Origin: Bacillota bacterium
Lineage (GTDB): Bacteria; Bacillota; Negativicutes; Sporomusales; CTSoil-080
Direction of reading: 5' to 3'
Assembly (NCBI GenBank): GCA_017889635.1
Contig: JAGGAC010000017.1
Coordinates: 1-64,000, forward strand
DNA: 64,000 bases
Both the position numbers and the translations under genes were made by a program. Position 1 is the first letter of the stretch; each line of letters begins with the position of its first letter. Below the pieces are notes generated by a model. It was not told the origin of the DNA, searched no databases, and saw only the letters and a list, made by a program, of their open reading frames with translations. Positions 43,913 through 52,661 of the stretch are shown here, one piece after another.

Positions 43913-45349
43913 CTAAAAATAGAAATCGCGTTTCCCGGCTTCGATTTGTTTGAGGCGCTCGGTGGTGGCGTTACGGATTGTCTGTTGGGGAATAGTAACC
44001 AGCGAGCTTTCAATAAGTGCGTCGCCAACTGCCTTGGTTGATTCGTCAGCATAGTCCATGAGATATTCTTTAAAGGTTAATAAGGCGTTGGGTAGGCATA
44101 CATTTTGAATTTCGCCGGTTTTGGCCAGACTCATAAACCGATCCCCGGTGCGCCCCTGGCGGTAGCAGGCGGTACAGTAACTGGGGATAAACCCTTTTTC
44201 ACACAACATGCGGATAATTTCATTGGGAGAGCGTTGGTCGCTGGGGACAAATTGCAAACCATTGTTTTGGTTAGAATTTGAAGCGTGGTTTTGATATTTG
44301 TTTTGATAGCCGCCTACGCCGGGACAGGAACCAGCGCTGATTTGGGAAATGCCGTAAGTGATGAGCTCATCGCGGAGCTCTGAGGTTTCTCGGTTGGATA
44401 GAAGCATGCCGGTGTAAGGTACAGCTAAGCGGATGATGGCGATAATTTTTCGAAAGGCATCATCGTCGACTAGATGGGGAAAGCTGGTTAGGTTGACACT
44501 ACCGGCTGGTCTCAGTCGCGGCACCGAGATTGTATGCGGTCCGACCCCGAAGGTGTGCTCAAGATGTTCGGCGTGGAGAAATAGAGCCACTGTTTCGTAT
44601 TTATAGTCATTGAGCCCAAAGAGAACTCCGAGGCCAACATCATCAATACCGCCCTGCATTGCCCTGTCCATGGCGGTGGTGTGCCAGTTATAGTCGCTCT
44701 TTGGACCGCTTGGATGCATGGCAGCGTAAGTAGGGCGGTGGTAGCTTTCCTGAAAGAGGATATAAGTTCCAATGCCGACTTCTTTTAGTTTGCGGTATTC
44801 TTCGACTGTGGTGGCGGCGATATTGACGTTGACGCGGCGGATGCTGCCGTTACCATCCTTTATGCTATAAATTTCTTTAATAACGTCAGTAACATAATTA
44901 ATTGGACAGTTTTCTTGGTCTTCGCCTGCTTCTACAGCCAAGCGTTTATGGCCGAGCGATTCAAGAATCTCCACTTCTTTTTTTACTTCTGCCGGTGTAA
45001 GACGGCGGCGTACTTGTTCTTTATTGGTTCGCTGGTAGCCACAGTAAACGCAATCATTAATGCAGTAACTGGAGATATAGAGGGGAGCGAACAGTACTAC
45101 TCTTTTGCCGTAAATGGCTTCTTTTACCTCAGCTGCTGCCGCGAACATTTCTTTTAACAGGGTAGGATCAGTTATTTCCAGGAGTATCGCTACTTCTTTT
45201 GCTGATAAGCCTTTATGCTGACGGGCTTTGAAGATTATTTGCCTGACAACGGATTTGTCGTCTGCCATCGTCCGGGCAGTAGTGAGCAGTTGCTTGATAA
45301 GGGCATCATCAATAAAAGCGTCGGAAGTACGTTCTTTTTCGTCAATCAT
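43913..45349 (-). CDS. hydG: [FeFe]-hydrogenase H-cluster maturase HydG (radical SAM)
   Basis: HydG cleaves tyrosine to make the CO and CN ligands and the iron synthon of the H-cluster. The radical SAM CxxxCxxC is YCINDCVYCGY near residue 95. The C-terminal auxiliary-cluster motif is CTACYRQGRTGDRFM, which distinguishes HydG from the thiamine enzyme ThiH. ATG 45349 sits behind AGGAGGA and overlaps the end of the TM1266 gene by eight bases. The other maturases, HydE and HydF, are not in the window. Controlled with TM1266 by a switch-like leader. Confidence 0.94.
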   Translation of the reverse strand: MIDEKERTSDAFIDDALIKQLLTTARTMADDKSVVRQIIFKARQHKGLSAKEVAILLEITDPTLLKEMFAAAAEVKEAIYGKRVVLFAPLYISSYCINDCVYCGYQRTNKEQVRRRLTPAEVKKEVEILESLGHKRLAVEAGEDQENCPINYVTDVIKEIYSIKDGNGSIRRVNVNIAATTVEEYRKLKEVGIGTYILFQESYHRPTYAAMHPSGPKSDYNWHTTAMDRAMQGGIDDVGLGVLFGLNDYKYETVALFLHAEHLEHTFGVGPHTISVPRLRPAGSVNLTSFPHLVDDDAFRKIIAIIRLAVPYTGMLLSNRETSELRDELITYGISQISAGSCPGVGGYQNKYQNHASNSNQNNGLQFVPSDQRSPNEIIRMLCEKGFIPSYCTACYRQGRTGDRFMSLAKTGEIQNVCLPNALLTFKEYLMDYADESTKAVGDALIESSLVTIPQQTIRNATTERLKQIEAGKRDFYF

Positions 45350-45620
45350 TTTGGTGTTCCTCCTCAATTGTGGTTTTGGCAGTAAGCGCTGATTTTACAT
45401 TTACGCCGGGAATGCGGCCTAGTTTGCCGGTGAATGAGCCAACTTCGTCGGTGGTTCCTTCAATGATCAAGGCAATGACGCCAACATGGGCATCATTACG
45501 GGGAATGCCCATACGACCGATAATTAGATGACTGAAGGCACTGATGACTGAGTTAACTTTATCGCCAACAATTTTGGGCTCATCAATGACAATTCCGATG
45601 ACGCCTATGCGTTTGGACAT
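45342..45620 (-). CDS. TM1266-family iron-only hydrogenase system regulator
   Basis: 92 residues with an ACT/NikR-C-like ferredoxin fold (RIGVIGIVIDEPKIVGDKVNSVISAFSHLIIGRMGIP). The family is named for Thermotoga TM1266 and occurs almost only beside [FeFe]-hydrogenase maturation genes. It is a putative regulator without a visible DNA-binding domain. The stop codon lies inside the hydG start region. The start follows TAGGAGG directly after the attenuator terminator. Confidence 0.9.
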   Translation of the reverse strand: MSKRIGVIGIVIDEPKIVGDKVNSVISAFSHLIIGRMGIPRNDAHVGVIALIIEGTTDEVGSFTGKLGRIPGVNVKSALTAKTTIEEEHQND

Positions 45621-45634
45621 ACGATTTCCTCCTA

Positions 45635-45674
45635 AACAAAAAACCTTCTATATGCATATAGCAATAGAAGGTTT
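45635..45674 (-). terminator. attenuator terminator in the hydG operon leader
   Basis: On the minus strand an 11-bp stem AAACCUUCUAU/AUAGAAGGUUU is followed by UUUU, ending just before the operon's ribosome binding site. Confidence 0.8.
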
Positions 45675-45790
45675 AATTTACTTATAAGTAAACCTTACTA
45701 TCCTATGCGCAGGCTGATTGCCCTGACATCAGATTTGTTGGTTGTTCGGTTTCCTCGGAGCAGGGTAAAACAATACTGCTCTTTCAGAAT
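45635..45790 (-). promoter_or_regulatory. unclassified riboswitch-like leader of the hydrogenase-maturation operon
   Basis: Transcript reading from about 45790 downward. It holds a hairpin GAGCAG/CUGCUC (45782-45759), a conserved-looking purine-rich stretch (CGAGGAAACCGAACAACC), a hairpin CUGAU/AUCAG, and AAGGUUU (45696-45690). AAGGUUU can pair with AAACCUU (45674-45668), the 5' arm of the terminator. That is a textbook mutually exclusive antiterminator. I compared it mentally with SAM, TPP, FMN, cobalamin, lysine, T-box, THF, Moco and NiCo leaders and found no good match. Ligand unknown. Confidence 0.6.
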
Positions 45791-45947
45791 TCCTTTTTAT
45801 TAGTATACACCATTTTTTTCTATGGGGGAAGAAGATGTTTTGCAGTGATTTGATACCAGGAAATGGATTGGGATACATTGGTTGAATATTGCTGTAATAA
45901 ACTGCCAATATTATTATAGTTAAGCATATGAAAGTGGAGGCTGGTGT

Positions 45948-46865
45948 TTGGTGGCGTTAACAATAGGCATACCGCGCGGGCTGTTATATTATTACTATGG
46001 TGAGATTTGGCGTAGGTACTTTGAAAGGTTAGGGGTACAAGTAGTGGTTTCCGGGGAAACCACCAGAAGCATGATTGATCAGGGGGGTAAAATTGATGAA
46101 GTCTGTTTACCGGTAAAAGTTTATATAGGGCATGCCTGCGCATTGAAGGATAAAGCCGATTTCATATTTATTCCGCGCATTGTCAGTGTGGCGGCTAGGC
46201 AATATAATTGTCCGAAAATTATTGGTTTGCCGGACCTCGTGAGGTCTAATTTTCCTTCACTGCCGCCGCTATTAGATACTGAGATTAACCTGAGAAAAGG
46301 ACGGTATGACTTATTCCGGGCGGTGGTTGAACTAGGCAAAAGAATAGGCAACTCTCCGATAGCAAGTTTAACCGCATGGCTAAAGGCGGTAAGGAGCGTT
46401 AAGCCAGTTATGACAAGCTCGGGTGGAAAAGTAAATGGGGTACAGGTTGGATTAATTGGTCACCCTTATATACTTAATGATAGTCATATTAGTATGGATA
46501 TTACTGGAAAATTGGAGCGCCTTGGCGTGAACGTGGTAGGGGCGGGAGCGATTAATGATAAGGAGATTGTTAAAGCTGCAAAGCAGTTATCAAAAGAAAT
46601 ATTTTGGCATTACTGCCAGCATTTAGCTGGAGCGGCACTTGCTCTTATGAAATTTCCGCAGCCGCTTGATGGTGTTATTTTTGTTACTTCGTTTGCTTGC
46701 GGACCAGATTCCTTGGTAGGCGAGGTGCTGAGCTGGCATGCCAGACAATTGAATATACCTGTCCTGATGTTAACTATGGATGAACATACTGGCGAGGCCG
46801 GTTTAGTAACAAGATTGGAGGCATTCATTGATATGCTGGTAAGAAGGAAAAAACTATGCTGTTAA
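45948..46865 (+). CDS. acyl-CoA dehydratase activase-related protein (DUF2229-like)
   Basis: 305 residues resembling the DUF2229 part of the 2-hydroxyacyl-CoA dehydratase activator family: IGIPRGLLYYYYGEIWRRYFERLG at the start, DEVCLPVKVYIGHA, and FACGPDSLVGE near the end. The ASKHA ATPase domain of true activators is absent. Conserved cysteines could hold an iron-sulfur cluster at a dimer interface. It overlaps the next, related gene by ten bases. Start TTG 45948 or GTG 45951 behind GGAGG. The role is unknown. Confidence 0.75.
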   Translation: MVALTIGIPRGLLYYYYGEIWRRYFERLGVQVVVSGETTRSMIDQGGKIDEVCLPVKVYIGHACALKDKADFIFIPRIVSVAARQYNCPKIIGLPDLVRSNFPSLPPLLDTEINLRKGRYDLFRAVVELGKRIGNSPIASLTAWLKAVRSVKPVMTSSGGKVNGVQVGLIGHPYILNDSHISMDITGKLERLGVNVVGAGAINDKEIVKAAKQLSKEIFWHYCQHLAGAALALMKFPQPLDGVIFVTSFACGPDSLVGEVLSWHARQLNIPVLMLTMDEHTGEAGLVTRLEAFIDMLVRRKKLCC

Positions 46866-47881
46866 CTTTTCCACATATGGGGACATTGTATATTGTATTA
46901 GAGACGTTATTCAAAGGCTTAGATATAGAAGTTTTGACGCCGCCGCCAATGACTAGGGAAACGTTAGAAATTGGTGCGAAATATTCGCCGGAGACAGCCT
47001 GTCTGCCATTTAAAATGAATTTGGGTAATTTCATCCAGTCACTATCGCGTGGTGCAGATACCATTATTACCTGCGGCGGTGAGGGACCGTGCCGTTTAGG
47101 ATATTATGCCGAAGTACAGAAGAATATTTTGGCTGAACTCGGCTATAAATTTAAGATAATTGCTATTGAACCAAACTTCAGGCATGTTTGGCAAGTGTTT
47201 AATCAGTTGACTGGTAAATGCAGTTGGCAGAAAATCTACAGGACTTTTAAGTTAGCGGGGGCTAAGTTGTCGGCCTTGGATTATATCGAGCGCCAGAGCT
47301 GGTTTTACCGTCCATGTAAGGCTAATGATCTGGTAAGTGTAGATAATGCATTGGCGGGATTTGATGGTGGACTGGCAAAGTTGGTGTTAAAAAAGTCGGA
47401 AAACCCGCTGCGAATTGGTATCGTTGGTGAAATATATGTTATGTTAGACAACTTTATTAATCATGAGCTAACACAAAAGTTGGGGCGAATGGGGGTGGAG
47501 GTTTATGGGACAACGCTTTTAGGAGATTATGTGCGTACTCATCTTGTAAAGAACCGTAAGGCGTGGAATGTATATCAGACGGTTTTAAGGCAGGCGTTAC
47601 CATACCTTGGACATTATGTAGGCGGACATGGTATAAAAAGTATTGGTTATACAGCAAAATTAGCTCAAGAAGGGTTTGACGGTATAATTCATGTCTTTCC
47701 CTTTACCTGTATGCCGGAAGTAATCGCCAAGAATATTCTGCCGGAGGCCAGCCGCAAATTGGATATTCCTGTTTTGTCGTTGGCCTTTGATGAGCAGACT
47801 GGCATCGCCGGAATGGTAACAAGGCTGGAGGCATTTGTTGATTTATTGGCCTATAGGCGAAGAAAATTAGTTCAGGGATGA
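46856..47881 (+). CDS. second acyl-CoA dehydratase activase-related protein
   Basis: 341 residues of the same general family as the preceding gene: KYSPETACLPFKMNLGNFIQ, TCGGEGPCRLGYY, FPFTCMPEVIAKNILPEA and the closing DEQTGIAGMVTRLEAFVDLL, which parallels DEHTGEAGLVTRLEAFIDML in its partner. Cysteines are conserved in pattern. The two proteins probably form a complex. No dehydratase subunits or ATPase component are adjacent. A role in hydroxyacyl-CoA or related radical-electron chemistry is possible but unproven. Confidence 0.78.
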   Translation: MLLTFPHMGTLYIVLETLFKGLDIEVLTPPPMTRETLEIGAKYSPETACLPFKMNLGNFIQSLSRGADTIITCGGEGPCRLGYYAEVQKNILAELGYKFKIIAIEPNFRHVWQVFNQLTGKCSWQKIYRTFKLAGAKLSALDYIERQSWFYRPCKANDLVSVDNALAGFDGGLAKLVLKKSENPLRIGIVGEIYVMLDNFINHELTQKLGRMGVEVYGTTLLGDYVRTHLVKNRKAWNVYQTVLRQALPYLGHYVGGHGIKSIGYTAKLAQEGFDGIIHVFPFTCMPEVIAKNILPEASRKLDIPVLSLAFDEQTGIAGMVTRLEAFVDLLAYRRRKLVQG

Positions 47882-47944
47882 ATGGGGGAGGAAAACGCTA
47901 CATTAGTGAAGAAGAAACATACGACGAATTATTAGGAGCGGCGT

Positions 47945-49114
47945 ATGGATAATAAGATTAGGCAATTAGTTAAGCAGTCAGCGGATGCGGTAATTTCTTT
48001 AAGACGGTACTTTCATACATATCCTGAGGTAAGTGGAGAAGAGTTTAATACGCAGCGAAAAATCACGGAGGAACTTTGTTCGTATGGTCTGTTGCCGCGG
48101 AAGGCAGCATCAACCGGGATAATAGCTGACTTGTGTGGCAGGAATGATGGCCGCATGGTAGCGCTCAGGGCTGATATGGACGCTTTAAAGTTAACGGACA
48201 AGATTGAACGTCCATATCGCTCAGTGAATAAAGGGGTGTGCCACGCCTGTGGCCATGATGGTCATATGGCGATGCTCTTAGGAGCAGCAAGGGTTCTGGC
48301 GGTGTTAAAGGATGAGTTATCCGGTACAGTGCGGTTTTTATTTCAGCCTAATGAAGAAGTCTTTCCTGGCGGAGCGCATGCGCTGATTGCGGAGGGGGCT
48401 CTTGATGGGGTTTCGGCAATTGTCGGTATCCATTTGTGGCAGCCATTATTGGTGGGACATGTTGGGATTAACGCTTCGCGTATGATGGCGGCTCCGGATG
48501 AGTTTATTATTACTGTAAAAGGTCGTGGCGGACACGGATCAATGCCTCATCAGACCATTGATCCAATTTTGGTTGGAGCGCAGTTGGCGGTGGCTCTGAA
48601 TACTATTGTTGGCCGGAAAGTCGACCCCCTGGAACCGGCTGTTTTGTCTTTAGGGATGTTCAAGGCGGGCGAGGTATACAATGTTATTCCCGATCAGGCA
48701 GTGTTGAAGGGGACGGTTCGTTCTTTTGAAGAAGGAGTGCGCGATAGTATTTTTAAAAATATCGAGCAAGCAGCTAAGGGGATATGCGCTGCGGCAGGGG
48801 CGGAAGTTATTTTAGAAAAAGTTCTTGGCCATCCGCCGGTAATTAATAACCCTAGTGTTGCAGAAGTGGTGGCTCAGGCTGGACGGGAAACGCTTGGCGC
48901 TGAGCAGGTGACTGATATAAAACCGGTAATGGGTGGTGAGGACTTCTCTATTTATCTTGAACAAGTGCCTGGTGCACTTGCCTTTATTGGTGCAGGCAAC
49001 CCGGATAAAGACATAGTTTATCCTCACCATCATTCAATGTTTGATATTGATGAGGCTGCACTTAGTCATGGCGTTGAGGTGTTGGTACGGGCAGCGCTAA
49101 AACTGTTGAAGTGA
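47945..49114 (+). CDS. M20-family amidohydrolase (hippurate/N-acyl-amino-acid hydrolase type)
   Basis: 389 residues, zinc-dependent. Metal ligands appear in ALRADMDAL, HACGHDGHMAMLLG and, later, EEVFPGGAHALI; a dimerisation lid domain occupies about residues 180-290. The family includes IAA-amino acid hydrolases, hippuricases and N-acetyldiaminopimelate deacetylases; which it is cannot be told here. The ATG is behind TAGGAGCGG. It is followed by a terminator before atoS. Confidence 0.9.
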   Translation: MDNKIRQLVKQSADAVISLRRYFHTYPEVSGEEFNTQRKITEELCSYGLLPRKAASTGIIADLCGRNDGRMVALRADMDALKLTDKIERPYRSVNKGVCHACGHDGHMAMLLGAARVLAVLKDELSGTVRFLFQPNEEVFPGGAHALIAEGALDGVSAIVGIHLWQPLLVGHVGINASRMMAAPDEFIITVKGRGGHGSMPHQTIDPILVGAQLAVALNTIVGRKVDPLEPAVLSLGMFKAGEVYNVIPDQAVLKGTVRSFEEGVRDSIFKNIEQAAKGICAAAGAEVILEKVLGHPPVINNPSVAEVVAQAGRETLGAEQVTDIKPVMGGEDFSIYLEQVPGALAFIGAGNPDKDIVYPHHHSMFDIDEAALSHGVEVLVRAALKLLK

Positions 49115-49121
49115 TTATATA

Positions 49122-49148
49122 AGACTTGGCGGAAGCCAAGTCTTAATT
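49122..49148 (+). terminator. intrinsic terminator of the M20 gene
   Basis: A perfect 9-bp stem AGACTTGGC/GCCAAGTCT with a 4-base loop is followed by TAATTT. Confidence 0.65.
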
Positions 49149-49188
49149 TGGTTAGAGAGTTTATATTGCTTTTGCGAGGAAGAAGAAT

Positions 49189-51033
49189 ATGAAACGCTTT
49201 TGGCCGCAGACAATGCAAAATAAAATGATCTTGTTTACCCTGATAATTGTAAGCGTACCAATACTTTTGGCTGGATATATAATAAAATTAAAAACAGAAG
49301 AAGCTTTATTAGTTGAGAAAAAAACGAAATTATTTGGCGTCGTACAATTACTTGATAGTTATCTTGGTGAAGGTTATAACAAAATATTGATAGATAAGAA
49401 CGTTTTGAATCAAGATCGAGCAACTAAAATAAGGGTATTAAATGAAGCTTTGAAAAATTATACTGATGTAGTGGCTCGAGCTTATCCTGGGGTTGGTACA
49501 GGTTACTATAGCAAAGAACTTGATGCAATTATTACTTATGGTCCGAGTGCCGATTATGCAGATAAGGTTGGCCTGTCTATAGAACAAAATCATCCTGGGC
49601 GCAAGGCTATGAATACAAGTACGAGCTTGGTTGAGTTTGCACCAATGGTACGCGGGAATATTATGAACGCTATGATGCCAATTGTTCGGAATGGTGAGGT
49701 TATCGGCTATATTTGGGCAAACGAGTTGACAAATACTATCAATAATCAGTTGGCTGTTATTGATTACAATATATACCTGTCGGTTGGGGTTGGAATCATT
49801 GTAAGTGTTCTTATGATACTATGGATGACAAGCGGTTTTATTCAAGATGTTGAAACAATTAAGAATGGTCTTGATAATCTAAGATTTGATTTAAGAAAAA
49901 AGCTTATCCCAATGCAAGGGGAAATGGGCCAAATCGGCGAGGCTATTAATCATATGGCCCAGTCGCTTATTAATGCCTGGACATTAAATGAAAATATAAT
50001 GCATAGTATTGCTGATGGCGTTATTACAGTAGATACCGATGGAATTATTACAAGTATCAATGAATCTGCCGAAAAATTGACGGGATTTACATGCGAAGAA
50101 ATTATCGACAGGCCATATAAGGAAATTTTCTGCGAAGGTAAGGAGTTTAATAGTTTGCTCTTAGATACTTTGCTTACTGGAACGAATTATATCGGGATCG
50201 AGACAGATTATCCTGTTAAGCATAGCCATATTTATTGTAGTATCAGTACCAGCCAGTTAAAGGACAGTTCCGATAATATTATTGGTGCTGTGGTTGTATT
50301 TCGTGATCTGTCGGAAAAACATCAGCTTCAGGCCCGGATGATAAGAGCCGAACGTTTAGCTGCATTAGGTGAATTAATGGCGGGAGTCGCGCATGAAATA
50401 CGCAACCCGCTGACAGCAATCAAAGGGTTTGTGCAATATTTGGACGCAGCTGATAATGAGGAAGAAAGGCAGGAATACATGCCGATTATAATTAAGGAAG
50501 TTGATCGAGTAAATCGCGTTATTGATACGCTTTTGTATTTTGCCAGACCCTGTAAAACAAATTATACGTTTGTGAATATAAACAGTTTGATTAAGGAAAC
50601 CATGGTGTTGGTAAAAAATATTAATACTAGAGATAAAGTACAATTTGAGTTGCAATTAGATGATGATGGTACAGTTATCGAAGGTGATGCAGAGCAGCTT
50701 AAACAAGTTTTGTTAAATCTTTTGATTAATGCTGTTCAGGCTATCCCGGAACAGGGTGTGATCTGTATTTCGACTGGACGGCAAGATGATAGTTTTGTTT
50801 TTGTAAGGATAACCGATACCGGCAGTGGTATTAAACAGGAAGATTTAGTTAAAGTTTTTGATCCTTTTTTTACGACAAAAGCAGCCGGGACTGGTTTGGG
50901 TTTAGCTGTAGTACAGCGTATTATTAACGCGCACTATGGCCGGATAGATATTATAAGTAATGTGGGCAGTGGTACTGCTGTTATATTGCAGATACCGATT
51001 TTGCATTGTGAGGGCGAAGCTAATGAACAGTAA
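49189..51033 (+). CDS. atoS: sensor histidine kinase AtoS
   Basis: 614 residues in AtoS order: membrane helix (about 13-30), extracytoplasmic sensor (about 35-190) with a second helix (about 195-215), HAMP-like linker, PAS domain (about 270-380), HisKA with His in MAGVAHEIRNPLTAIKG (about residue 402), and HATPase with NLLINAVQAIP, DTGSGI and GTGLGL. Stretches such as GYYSKELDAIITYGPSA and VIGYIWANELT match E. coli AtoS closely as I recall it. It should phosphorylate AtoC, next to it. The signal in E. coli is acetoacetate or spermidine; unknown here. Confidence 0.88.
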   Translation: MKRFWPQTMQNKMILFTLIIVSVPILLAGYIIKLKTEEALLVEKKTKLFGVVQLLDSYLGEGYNKILIDKNVLNQDRATKIRVLNEALKNYTDVVARAYPGVGTGYYSKELDAIITYGPSADYADKVGLSIEQNHPGRKAMNTSTSLVEFAPMVRGNIMNAMMPIVRNGEVIGYIWANELTNTINNQLAVIDYNIYLSVGVGIIVSVLMILWMTSGFIQDVETIKNGLDNLRFDLRKKLIPMQGEMGQIGEAINHMAQSLINAWTLNENIMHSIADGVITVDTDGIITSINESAEKLTGFTCEEIIDRPYKEIFCEGKEFNSLLLDTLLTGTNYIGIETDYPVKHSHIYCSISTSQLKDSSDNIIGAVVVFRDLSEKHQLQARMIRAERLAALGELMAGVAHEIRNPLTAIKGFVQYLDAADNEEERQEYMPIIIKEVDRVNRVIDTLLYFARPCKTNYTFVNINSLIKETMVLVKNINTRDKVQFELQLDDDGTVIEGDAEQLKQVLLNLLINAVQAIPEQGVICISTGRQDDSFVFVRITDTGSGIKQEDLVKVFDPFFTTKAAGTGLGLAVVQRIINAHYGRIDIISNVGSGTAVILQIPILHCEGEANEQ

Positions 51034-52402
51034 CTATACGATATTGGTAGTTGATGATGAGGATAGTGTGCTTAAGTTATTGTCAGCAGTATTAAAACGC
51101 GAAGGATACCAGGTTTTATGTGCCGAGAGCGGAGGGGAAGCGCTAGAAAAGTTCAATAGTGTCCAGCCGGATTTGATAATTATGGACATCCGTATGTCTA
51201 ATATGGACGGGATAACGGCGTTAAAAGAAATGCGGAAAACAAGCCGAAGTATCACTGTAATTTTGATGACAGCTTATGCCGCGGTAGAAACGGCGGTAGA
51301 GGCTATTAAGTTAGGGGCATTTGATTATATTATTAAGCCTTTTGATATAGAAGAGGTAAAGCTAATTGTCAGTCGAGCTATCCAACTAAAAAAAATGACT
51401 CGTAAAATAAATGTCTTAAACCGTCAACTGCTTGAAAGTTATCGACTGGATAAAATTCTGACTAATAGTTCGAAGATGCAGGAGTTATGCAAAACCATCG
51501 CTAAAATAGCACAGAGTAACGTTAGTGTGCTTATTACCGGAGAGAGCGGCACTGGAAAAGAGTTGCTTGCCAATGTAGTGCATTATAATAGCAAACGGAA
51601 AAATGGTCCGTTTATAAAAATTAATTGCGGGGCATTGTCGGAAGGCTTATTAGAAAGCGAGTTATTTGGTCATGAGAAAGGAGCATTTACTGGGGCAATA
51701 GTTCAACGCTCAGGGAGATTTGAACAAGCTAACCAAGGAACCATTTTTTTGGATGAGATAGGCGAAATTTCACCCAATTTGCAGGTGAAGCTTCTAAGGG
51801 TACTTCAGGAGCGGGAGTTTGAGCGGGTAGGTGGCAACGAAACAATTAAAACTGATATCAGGGTAATTGCCGCAACTAACCGCAACTTGGAAGAAATGGT
51901 TAGTCTGGGAAAATTTCGTCAGGATTTATATTACCGGTTGAATGTGGTGTGTCTCGAAGCGCCTTCCCTTCGGGAACGGAGAGAAGATATTGAACTATTA
52001 GCCGATTATTTCCTGCAAAAATATGCTGAGGAAAACAATAAAGATATTATCGGGTTTGATCAGGACGCAGTAAAACTTCTGGAGAGTTATGATTGGCCGG
52101 GAAATGTGCGGGAATTATCAAATGTAGTTGAAAGGGCAGTTATAATGAGTACTGGCAGTATTATTTTTTCGGAAGATTTGCCTGATAATTTAAAGGTAGT
52201 TAAAGGAAATGATTTGGTTAGTTCATTTGATCTTGAGATCGCGAATGGACAAACCTTAAAAGCGAAGATAAAACAGATGGAGTGTATGCTAATAAAAGAA
52301 GCGCTGCAGCGTAACCAAGGAAATCGTGTAAAAACAGCCCAAGAATTAGGGATGAGCAGACGTTCGATTTTATATAAAATCCAGGAGTATGAAATTGATT
52401 AA
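51023..52402 (+). CDS. atoC: sigma-54-dependent response regulator AtoC
   Basis: The ATG at 51023 overlaps the atoS end. The receiver domain has its phospho-Asp in IIMDIRMSNMDG (about residue 55). The AAA+ domain has Walker A GESGTGKE and the sigma-54 contact loop GAFTGA (about residue 221). A Fis-type helix-turn-helix closes it (NRVKTAQELGMSRRSILYKIQEY). Sequence similarity to E. coli AtoC is strong throughout. Its likely target is the atoE promoter downstream, which is of sigma-54 type and has a distal palindromic site. Confidence 0.92.
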   Translation: MNSNYTILVVDDEDSVLKLLSAVLKREGYQVLCAESGGEALEKFNSVQPDLIIMDIRMSNMDGITALKEMRKTSRSITVILMTAYAAVETAVEAIKLGAFDYIIKPFDIEEVKLIVSRAIQLKKMTRKINVLNRQLLESYRLDKILTNSSKMQELCKTIAKIAQSNVSVLITGESGTGKELLANVVHYNSKRKNGPFIKINCGALSEGLLESELFGHEKGAFTGAIVQRSGRFEQANQGTIFLDEIGEISPNLQVKLLRVLQEREFERVGGNETIKTDIRVIAATNRNLEEMVSLGKFRQDLYYRLNVVCLEAPSLRERREDIELLADYFLQKYAEENNKDIIGFDQDAVKLLESYDWPGNVRELSNVVERAVIMSTGSIIFSEDLPDNLKVVKGNDLVSSFDLEIANGQTLKAKIKQMECMLIKEALQRNQGNRVKTAQELGMSRRSILYKIQEYEID

Positions 52403-52424
52403 GTGTGAAAAAAATTTCCCTTTC

Positions 52425-52470
52425 GCGCAAAAAAATGCATAGAATATGTCAAATGTGCAATTTTTTGTAT
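52425..52470. promoter_or_regulatory. candidate AtoC upstream activating site
   Basis: Two inverted half-sites, GCGCAAAAAAATGCATAG (52425-52442) and TGTGCAATTTTTTGTAT (52454-52470), lie about 120-165 bases before the expected atoE start point. The reverse complement of the first reads CTATGCA...TTTGCGC, close to the half-site I remember for E. coli AtoC. Position and form fit an enhancer. Confidence 0.55.
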
Positions 52471-52523
52471 GATGAGTTTTGAATATAAAAAATCTTGTGA
52501 ACATAGTATTTATAATCCTTCGG

Positions 52524-52561
52524 AAGGTCTTGTCGAATTCTCGATAAGATCTTTATTTTTT
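52524..52561 (+). terminator. intrinsic terminator of atoS-atoC
   Basis: A 13-bp stem with two G-U pairs (52524-52536 with 52541-52553) is followed by TTATTTTTTT. Confidence 0.75.
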
Positions 52562-52577
52562 TGGTATCAAACTTGCA
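52562..52577 (+). promoter_or_regulatory. sigma-54 promoter of atoE
   Basis: TGGTATcaaacTTGCA matches the -24/-12 consensus TGGCAC-N5-TTGCA with correct GG-to-GC spacing. It lies 85 bases before the atoE start and next to the sigma-54 activator gene. Confidence 0.8.
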
Positions 52578-52661
52578 ATTAGTATATTTAGCTGAAATAT
52601 GGCCATGATTCAGCAGGTAGTTATTTCAATGACAAAATATTTATTTCGAGGAGGTAAAGCA

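Noticed and set aside
45700-45760. TPP riboswitch in the hydG operon leader
   Set aside because: CUGAU...GCGCAUAGGA recalls the 3' part of TPP aptamers, but the conserved CUGAGA and ACCUGAUCUGG elements are missing.
47882-47935. 17-codon frame just after the second activase-related gene
   Set aside because: No ribosome site of its own and no similarity; probably spacer.
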